A stretch of 10,446 nucleotides of DNA from an uncultured Clostridia bacterium (lineage in GTDB: Bacteria > Bacillota > Clostridia > TANB77 > CAG-508), in NCBI GenBank assembly GCA_948875265.1, contig CAQRYF010000057.1:1-10446 (forward strand), in the 5' to 3' direction. This document shows positions 6,113-10,446 of the stretch, piece after piece. A model generated the notes under the pieces. That model searched no databases and was not told the DNA's origin. It saw only the letters and a list, made by a program, of their open reading frames with translations. The number at the start of each line of letters is the position of its first letter. Positions within the stretch are counted from its first letter, which is position 1. A program made the translations under genes and the position numbers.

Positions 6113-6712
6113 TTAAATCTCACGCCTTCCTTCTAATGCTTTTGTTAATGTTATTTCATCTGTATATTCTAAATCTCCGCCAACAGGAATACCGTGTGCA
6201 ATTCTAGTAACCTTTACCCCTAGTGGTTTTATTAATTTTGACAAATACATTGCTGTTGCCTCTCCCTCAACTCTAGGATTTGTCGCTAAAATAACTTCTT
6301 TTACTTGTCCATCCATTAATCTTGCTAATAACTCTTTTATTTTAATGTCGTCTGGCCCTATCCCGTTCATTGGAGAAATAGAACCATGTAAAACATGATA
6401 AACTCCCTTAAACTCATGTGTTTTTTCCATTGCAATAATATCTCTAACATCTTCTACTACACAAATAGATGTATTATCTCTTTTAGGGTTTCCACAAATC
6501 AAACATGGTTCTGTATCTGATATATTATAACATTTACTACAATATTTAAGATTTTTCTTTGCATTTAATATAGAAGATACAAATTCATTTGTCTCTTCTT
6601 CTGAACTATTTAATACATAAAAGGCTAGTCTTGCTGCTGTTTTATGTCCGATACTTGGTAAACGTTCAAAACTTTCTATTAATTTTTCTATTGATGGTGA
6701 ATATAATGACAT
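6113..6712 (-). CDS. recR: Recombination mediator protein RecR
   Basis: RecR works with RecO and RecF to load RecA on SSB-coated single-stranded DNA in gap repair and replication restart. The product is 199 aa, the normal length. It shows the helix-hairpin-helix region with LPSIGHKTAARLAF at about 18-31, a four-cysteine zinc site (Cys58, Cys61, Cys70, Cys73), and a Toprim domain at about 81-175 containing CVVEDVRDI, LHGSISPMNGIGPDDI and ATNPRVEGEATAMYL. The C-terminal segment has THE/ARIAHGIPVGGDLEYTDEITL-type residues, the usual RecR ending. GGAGG lies nine bases before the ATG. It is the last gene of the dnaX-ybaB-recR block, a very widely conserved order, 63 bases after ybaB. Confidence 0.97.
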   Translation of the reverse strand: MSLYSPSIEKLIESFERLPSIGHKTAARLAFYVLNSSEEETNEFVSSILNAKKNLKYCSKCYNISDTEPCLICGNPKRDNTSICVVEDVRDIIAMEKTHEFKGVYHVLHGSISPMNGIGPDDIKIKELLARLMDGQVKEVILATNPRVEGEATAMYLSKLIKPLGVKVTRIAHGIPVGGDLEYTDEITLTKALEGRREI

Positions 6713-6739
6713 TTCTAACTTCCTCCGTTATATATTATA

Positions 6740-6766
6740 AAGAGCGACTTGTTTTAGCCGCTTCTT
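6740..6766 (-). other. Small hairpin between ybaB and recR
   Basis: On the minus strand AAGAAGCGGC and GTCGCTCTT form a stem of about nine pairs with one bulge and an 8-base TAAAACAA loop, followed by TATAATATATAA. It lies about 10 bases after the ybaB stop and just before the recR ribosome site. It may be a weak terminator or attenuator lowering recR relative to ybaB; the T-tract is poor, so this is tentative. Confidence 0.35.
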
Positions 6767-6775
6767 CATATTATT

Positions 6776-7120
6776 TTACATTAATCCTGGTATATTAAAT
6801 TTCCCAAGCTCTGCAGCTTGTGCAGAATCTACTTTTCTTAAAGCTTCATTAACACATGTTAAAATTAAATCTTCTAGCATTTCAACATCTTCAGGATCTA
6901 CTACCTCTGGTTTTATTTTTATTTCTTTAATAGCTTTCTCTCCTGAGACCTTAACACTAATGGCTCCTCCACCTGCTGTTGCCTCAAATTCTTTTGTAGC
7001 TAATTCAGCTTGTGATTTTTCCATATCTGCTTGCATCTTTTTAGCTTCTTTCATCAAATTATTAATATTCATTCCTCCGAAGCCACCCATTCCTCCTGGA
7101 AATCCTCCTCTTTTTGCCAT
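6776..7120 (-). CDS. ybaB: YbaB/EbfC family nucleoid-associated protein
   Basis: YbaB/EbfC proteins are small dimeric DNA-binding proteins thought to organise the nucleoid. The 114-aa product has a Gly/Met-rich N-terminus (GGFPGGMGGFGGMN), common in Firmicute members. The family body follows: a long helix with NLMKEAKKMQADMEKSQAEL (about 20-39), ATAGGGAISVKVSGE (about 48-62), and IKPEVVDPEDVEMLEDLI with a C-terminal helix. Length and composition are typical. AAGGAGG sits seven bases before the ATG, one of the strongest ribosome sites in the window. It lies 58 bases after dnaX, in the dnaX-ybaB-recR order found across bacteria, and is very probably transcribed with them. Confidence 0.95.
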   Translation of the reverse strand: MAKRGGFPGGMGGFGGMNINNLMKEAKKMQADMEKSQAELATKEFEATAGGGAISVKVSGEKAIKEIKIKPEVVDPEDVEMLEDLILTCVNEALRKVDSAQAAELGKFNIPGLM

Positions 7121-7178
7121 CTTATTTCCTCCTTAAATTTATTTTATATTTTTGTTATCATTTTAAACATTTTATTTT

Positions 7179-8801
7179 TTACTCAATTATATTAAATGGT
7201 ATATCTGATTCATTAGCTAAATTTTGTAAATTTTCTTCATTTGTAATCTGTTTCATATTTTCTTGTGGAGTAATATATTTAATTTGCATCTCTTTGCCAC
7301 ACGCAATTGAAACCAAGTTAGATATTTCTTTTACATTTTCTTGTTTTTCTAGTACCATTTTCCCAAACGAAGTCATTCCATTTGGAAATTCAATTCCTAC
7401 GGTCATATCATTGATTTCCTTTGCTTTAGTATTCATTAAGTTTGTATATAAAACTATTTTACCATTTTGCTTCAAATCATTCATAATCTGTGGCCAATAT
7501 TCTTCTGACTTATTTGAGAACTTTTTAGTTATATTATTTTGAGCACTAGTTTTTTTATTAATATTATCTATATTTCTTTGCTGACTAGTTTGATTTGTAA
7601 CCATTCTAGGAGCTGTAGATTGAATATTTTGTACTGGCACTGCCTGTGCTACAACACCTTTTCCAGATTTCAAATATTTTTCTATTTTCTCAACTCTTTC
7701 TTCTAAATTCGAACTTGCCTCGGCTTGTTTATTACATAATTTTATAATTCCAGCTTGAAACATTATATTTTTTTGAGTTGACCATTTTATATTATTTTCT
7801 AATTCAGATAATTGATAAATCATATCAATTAATTTTTCTTTAGATACTCTTTCAGAAATAATTTTTATTTGTTCTAATTCTTCACTAGTATACAATTCTA
7901 GCTTTTTTGAAGATTTATATACCAATATATCTTTTATATATTTTATAATTTCCCAAAGCAAATTTATAATATCTTTACCATCATTTAAAACATCATCTAT
8001 ATTTTTTAAAGCTTCATCTACATTATATTCTATAATTGCTTCAGTGATACCGTTTACAAAAGTTATTTTAGGAATTCCAACTAAATCTTTTATTTTATCT
8101 TCATCTATTTTATTAGCACCATCTTGAACACATCTTTCTAAAATAGACAAAGCGTCTCTCATAGCTCCTTCAGATAGTACTGCAATAATATTTAAAGCTT
8201 CTTTAGTAATTTCTATATTACTCTCGCTACACACAATCTTTAATCTTTTTATAATATCTTCATTTGATATTCTTTTAAAATCAAATCTTTGACATCTAGA
8301 AAGAATTGTTGCCGGTAACTTCTGTGGCTCTGTTGTAGCAAGTATGAATTTCACATGTTCTGGTGGCTCTTCTAATGTTTTTAACAAAGCATTAAAAGCT
8401 CCTGTTGATAACATATGAACCTCATCTATTATATATACTCTATATTTAGCCTTAGTAGGTAAAAAATTAACTTCTTCACGAATACTTCTAATATCTTCTA
8501 CACTATTATTAGAAGCCGCATCCATTTCAACTATATCAGTTAATGAGCCATTTATAGCTCCAGTACATATTTCACATTCATTACATGGTTCTCCATCTTT
8601 TGGATTTAAACAATTAATTGCTCTAGCCAAAATCTTTGCTGCAGACGTTTTCCCTGTACCTCTTCCTCCATTAAATAGATATGCATGCCCTACTCTATCA
8701 GCCATTATTTGATTTCTTATTGTCTTAGTTATATGTTCTTGACCTACCATTTCTGAAAATGTTAAAGGCCTAAACTTTCTATAAAGAGCTGTGTACCCCA
8801 T
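7179..8801 (-). CDS. dnaX: DNA polymerase III clamp-loader subunit tau/gamma (DnaX)
   Basis: DnaX is the ATPase of the clamp loader, which places the beta clamp on primed DNA and in its long form ties polymerases to the helicase. The product is 540 aa and starts MGYTALYRKFRP, the classic DnaX beginning. It has Walker A GGRGTGKT (45-52), zinc cysteines 64, 73, 76 and 79, Walker B IIDEVH (about 124-129), ATTEP and the SRC motif (168-170), and sensor 2 in LSEGAMRDALSILE. The clamp-loader fold ends near 377. A Gln/Asn/Ser-rich linker follows to about 430, then a C-terminal tau domain. I use the ATG at 8801 rather than the in-frame GTG at 8810, because AGGATG is spaced 8 bases from the ATG and is too close to the GTG. 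A TATAAT at 8833-8828 could be an own -10. An A7 run in the linker could allow a gamma-like short form. Confidence 0.96.
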   Translation of the reverse strand: MGYTALYRKFRPLTFSEMVGQEHITKTIRNQIMADRVGHAYLFNGGRGTGKTSAAKILARAINCLNPKDGEPCNECEICTGAINGSLTDIVEMDAASNNSVEDIRSIREEVNFLPTKAKYRVYIIDEVHMLSTGAFNALLKTLEEPPEHVKFILATTEPQKLPATILSRCQRFDFKRISNEDIIKRLKIVCSESNIEITKEALNIIAVLSEGAMRDALSILERCVQDGANKIDEDKIKDLVGIPKITFVNGITEAIIEYNVDEALKNIDDVLNDGKDIINLLWEIIKYIKDILVYKSSKKLELYTSEELEQIKIISERVSKEKLIDMIYQLSELENNIKWSTQKNIMFQAGIIKLCNKQAEASSNLEERVEKIEKYLKSGKGVVAQAVPVQNIQSTAPRMVTNQTSQQRNIDNINKKTSAQNNITKKFSNKSEEYWPQIMNDLKQNGKIVLYTNLMNTKAKEINDMTVGIEFPNGMTSFGKMVLEKQENVKEISNLVSIACGKEMQIKYITPQENMKQITNEENLQNLANESDIPFNIIE

Positions 8802-8838
8802 ATTTTTCACATCCTTTATATTTCTATATTATACATAG

Positions 8839-8977
8839 AAAAAATGGCTGATACCTAATCTCTCTATGGAAAGCATTCCACATAAAGATAAACTACTTAT
8901 TGCTGCTTCCTTCCGGACCTGACAAGATTCATAGGTCTTTATCGGATTACTCTCCATACAAAGATTAAGCTCATACC
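8839..8977 (-). ncRNA. ffs: Signal recognition particle RNA, small bacterial type
   Basis: The RNA pairs with Ffh to form the SRP that brings membrane-protein ribosomes to the membrane. The minus strand holds the hallmark GTCAGGTCCGGAAGGAAGCA (about 8923-8904), which contains the GGAA tetraloop and the symmetric and asymmetric loops bound by Ffh. Flanking arms pair to a long rod: TAATCT and TATGG on the 5' side with CCATA and AGATTA on the 3' side. About 130 nt without the T-tract, it is the short Alu-less kind, unlike the roughly 270-nt Bacillus scRNA. The 5' end is set at the G seven bases after a perfect -10. The 3' end is set at six T residues (8844-8839). It lies just upstream of dnaX, a frequent position in Clostridia. 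End positions are inferred. Confidence 0.92.
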
Positions 8978-8983
8978 ATTTGT

Positions 8984-9012
8984 ATTATATAATGTTTTTA
9001 TTATTTTATCAA
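8984..9012 (-). promoter_or_regulatory. Strong vegetative promoter of ffs
   Basis: TTGATA (9012-9007) and a perfect TATAAT (8989-8984) are separated by exactly 17 bases on the minus strand. Transcription is expected at about 8977. It begins about 20 bases after the stop codon of the upstream gene, as suits an abundant stable RNA with its own promoter. Confidence 0.8.
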
Positions 9013-9032
9013 GACACTTTTAAAAATAATTA

Positions 9033-9788
9033 CTAATTTTTTATTCTTTTAAAGATAATACCTTCAAAATTTGTTATTTCTGTAGATGTTGTTCCTTTTT
9101 CAATAATTCCCTCTACTGGAATATCTAAAGAAATATTTGCCTTATATTGTTTCCCAGATTTAAGTTTAATTGTAATATCAAAATTTAACTTTGTCTTTAA
9201 TTCTTCCTCCGTAATATTTGACTTCTGCATCAATTCACTATGATTAATCTCTTCATCATTTGATATATATTCTGAAATTTTATCATTTGAATATCTAAAA
9301 GCAACAATCCCTCCTTGATTTGATATTTTTAATTGCTTTATATTTGATTCCATATCACCAATATATTCTATATTTTCAATTTTATTATTTTCTGAATTGT
9401 TAAACATAGACCTTGTTTCATCTGGTTCTGGTTTATATAAATTTCCATTTCCTTTATTCACTTGTTTTTGTATATTGATATTATCAACCAATATAGTTTC
9501 TATAATTTCTTCTTTTCCATAGTTATTATTTTTTTGAATATATAAAAATATATCATTATTCTGATTTACATCAAAAGCCCACTTGTTCTCACCACTCTCT
9601 TTGTCTATTCCCTCTGATGAACTAATAATTATTATTTTATTTAAATCAAAAGGCATATTAGTTTCACCTTCTACATTGTATTTTAATATAATAATTCCTA
9701 ATCCAAATAATATTACTGCAATTATTATAATTACCATACATAAATGAAAATATTTCTTATTTATTAGATTTGTAATTTTATTTTTCAT
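9033..9788 (-). CDS. Single-pass membrane protein of unknown function
   Basis: I do not recognise this 251-aa protein. It has a basic N-terminus (MKNKITNLINKKYFH), one strong membrane helix at about residues 17-38 (MVIIIIAVILFGLGIIIL), and an Asn/Glu/Lys-rich extracytoplasmic part with alternating polar and hydrophobic stretches suggesting beta structure (LKSGKQYKANISLDIPVEG near the C-terminus). No cysteine cluster, catalytic motif, lipobox or repeat is visible, so it is probably an N-in, C-out anchored protein. The frame extends to a GTG overlapping the tadA stop (9812), but AAGGAG lies nine bases before the ATG at 9788, so I use that. It follows tadA by 23 bases and is probably co-transcribed with it; nothing links its function to tRNA editing. 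Confidence 0.75.
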   Translation of the reverse strand: MKNKITNLINKKYFHLCMVIIIIAVILFGLGIIILKYNVEGETNMPFDLNKIIIISSSEGIDKESGENKWAFDVNQNNDIFLYIQKNNNYGKEEIIETILVDNINIQKQVNKGNGNLYKPEPDETRSMFNNSENNKIENIEYIGDMESNIKQLKISNQGGIVAFRYSNDKISEYISNDEEINHSELMQKSNITEEELKTKLNFDITIKLKSGKQYKANISLDIPVEGIIEKGTTSTEITNFEGIIFKRIKN

Positions 9789-9811
9789 ATTTGATTTCTC
9801 CTTATGATTCA

Positions 9812-10294
9812 CTATTTCTTATTATATTTCTTCTTTATTTTTCTTAATTCCTTAAAAAAGTCTTTTAATATACCTTCACAATAACTTTTCATTACATCTT
9901 TTTCGACTTCTACTTTATGATTAAATTTATAATCTTCGAATAAATTTAATACAGAACCAGCAGCTCCAGTTTTTTCATCAGATGCTCCTATATATATTTT
10001 TCTTATTCTCGAATTTATGATAGCACCTGCACACATAGAACATGGCTCTAAAGTAACATACATATCACAATCTAAAAGCCTCCAACTCTCTAGCTTTTTA
10101 CTAGCTTTTTGAATCGCTAAAATTTCGGCATGTTTTGTTGTATCATTCTTAGTTTCTTTTAAATTATGTGCCCTTGCAATTACTTTTCCATCTTTTACTA
10201 TTATTGCACCTACAGGCACTTCTAACTTATCATAAGCCTTTTTAGCTTCTTTTAATGCCTCTTTCATAAATTTCTGATTTAAATCATCAATCAT
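9812..10294 (-). CDS. tadA: tRNA-specific adenosine deaminase TadA
   Basis: TadA converts the wobble adenosine of tRNA-Arg(ACG) to inosine, which is essential for reading CGC and CGA/CGU codons. The product is 160 aa, a usual length, with the cytidine/deoxycytidylate deaminase fold. It has EVPVGAIIVKDGKVI at about 25-39; the zinc/catalytic motif KHAE with His55 and Glu57; PCSMC with zinc ligands Cys85 and Cys88; and the TadA-typical GASDEKTGAAGS at 103-114, then LNLFED. The C-terminus is lysine-rich (RKIKKKYNKK). The ATG at 10294 is kept although its Shine-Dalgarno is weak (AAGAGTG); the next in-frame ATG at residue 10 has none. It is the first gene of the minus-strand block, behind a near-consensus promoter. 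Confidence 0.96.
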   Translation of the reverse strand: MIDDLNQKFMKEALKEAKKAYDKLEVPVGAIIVKDGKVIARAHNLKETKNDTTKHAEILAIQKASKKLESWRLLDCDMYVTLEPCSMCAGAIINSRIRKIYIGASDEKTGAAGSVLNLFEDYKFNHKVEVEKDVMKSYCEGILKDFFKELRKIKKKYNKK

Positions 10295-10335
10295 ATTTAC
10301 ACACTCTTATCTTTTTATATTTTTTAATATATTCT

Positions 10336-10364
10336 ATTTTACAATATTTTCATATTTTTGTAAA
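10336..10364 (-). promoter_or_regulatory. Vegetative promoter of tadA
   Basis: On the minus strand TTTACA (10364-10359) and TAAAAT (10341-10336) each match the sigma-A consensus at five of six positions with a 17-base spacer. The start would fall near 10329, leaving a leader of about 35 bases before the tadA ATG. From 10365 to the window end I see only AT-rich sequence with no gene. Confidence 0.6.
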
Positions 10365-10446
10365 TGTGTTTAAAAATTATCTATATTATTTTTAATATAT
10401 ATAATTATCAATATGTTTACAGGAATAGAAATTATATATTTTGATA

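Noticed and set aside
7114..7542. 142-codon plus-strand frame opposite dnaX
   Set aside because: It is a shadow of dnaX, with Phe/Ile/Cys-rich composition typical of antisense reading of AT-rich coding DNA.
10365..10446. Plus-strand promoter for a gene beyond the right edge (TTTACA near 10415)
   Set aside because: No acceptable -10 at 16-18 bases, and no gene start is visible before the window ends.
1..10446. CRISPR array, tRNA, insertion sequence or prophage genes
   Set aside because: No regularly spaced repeats, no tRNA-like folds with CCA or T-loop sequence, and no transposase, integrase or phage-like product were seen on either strand.

Overview
The window is very AT-rich, with A/T-biased codons, strong purine-rich Shine-Dalgarno sites, a sleB-ypeB spore-germination pair and the order tadA - (unknown) - ffs - dnaX - ybaB - recR. 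Together these point to a low-GC, endospore-forming Firmicute of the class Clostridia. I cannot place it below class from sequence alone. I see no insertion sequence, phage gene, CRISPR array, tRNA or rRNA, and the window looks like chromosomal core with some small, poorly known genes between the core genes.

Left part (1-3740). A VanW-family envelope protein gene enters from upstream on the plus strand and is broken by a frameshift near position 528. It faces ypeB across a hairpin that may serve both strands. sleB and ypeB form a minus-strand pair: SleB is the cortex-lytic enzyme and YpeB its partner membrane protein. A GC-rich branched hairpin lies between them and a sigma-G-like promoter lies in front of sleB.

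Middle (3569-5340). A processive diacylglycerol glucosyltransferase-like gene (MGDG-synthase/UgtP type) runs rightward. It has its own extended -10 promoter, a roughly 100-base leader containing an inverted repeat, and a clear terminator. Next come two genes of about 50 codons or fewer. One is a plus-strand 52-codon gene whose Shine-Dalgarno lies inside a perfect 14-bp hairpin. The other is a minus-strand AbrB/SpoVT-like mini-gene with an excellent ribosome binding site that is out of frame by one A in a homopolymer. Their 3' ends meet, and the terminator of the minus gene overlaps the stop codon of the plus gene.

Right part (5339-10446), all on the minus strand. Reading from the right: tadA (tRNA wobble deaminase) behind a near-consensus promoter; an unrecognised single-pass membrane protein; the SRP RNA gene ffs with its own excellent promoter and terminator; dnaX (clamp-loader tau/gamma); ybaB/ebfC; and recR. 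A HAD-family phosphatase follows with its own promoter. The dnaX-ybaB-recR block couples replication and recombination repair, and ffs and tadA are essential RNA/translation genes commonly found beside it.

I found no convincing new multi-gene system. The items most worth a second look are the two frameshifted genes, the small gene with a sequestered ribosome binding site, the scattered GC-rich inverted repeats, and an A7 run in dnaX placed where a -1 slip would make a gamma-like short product.
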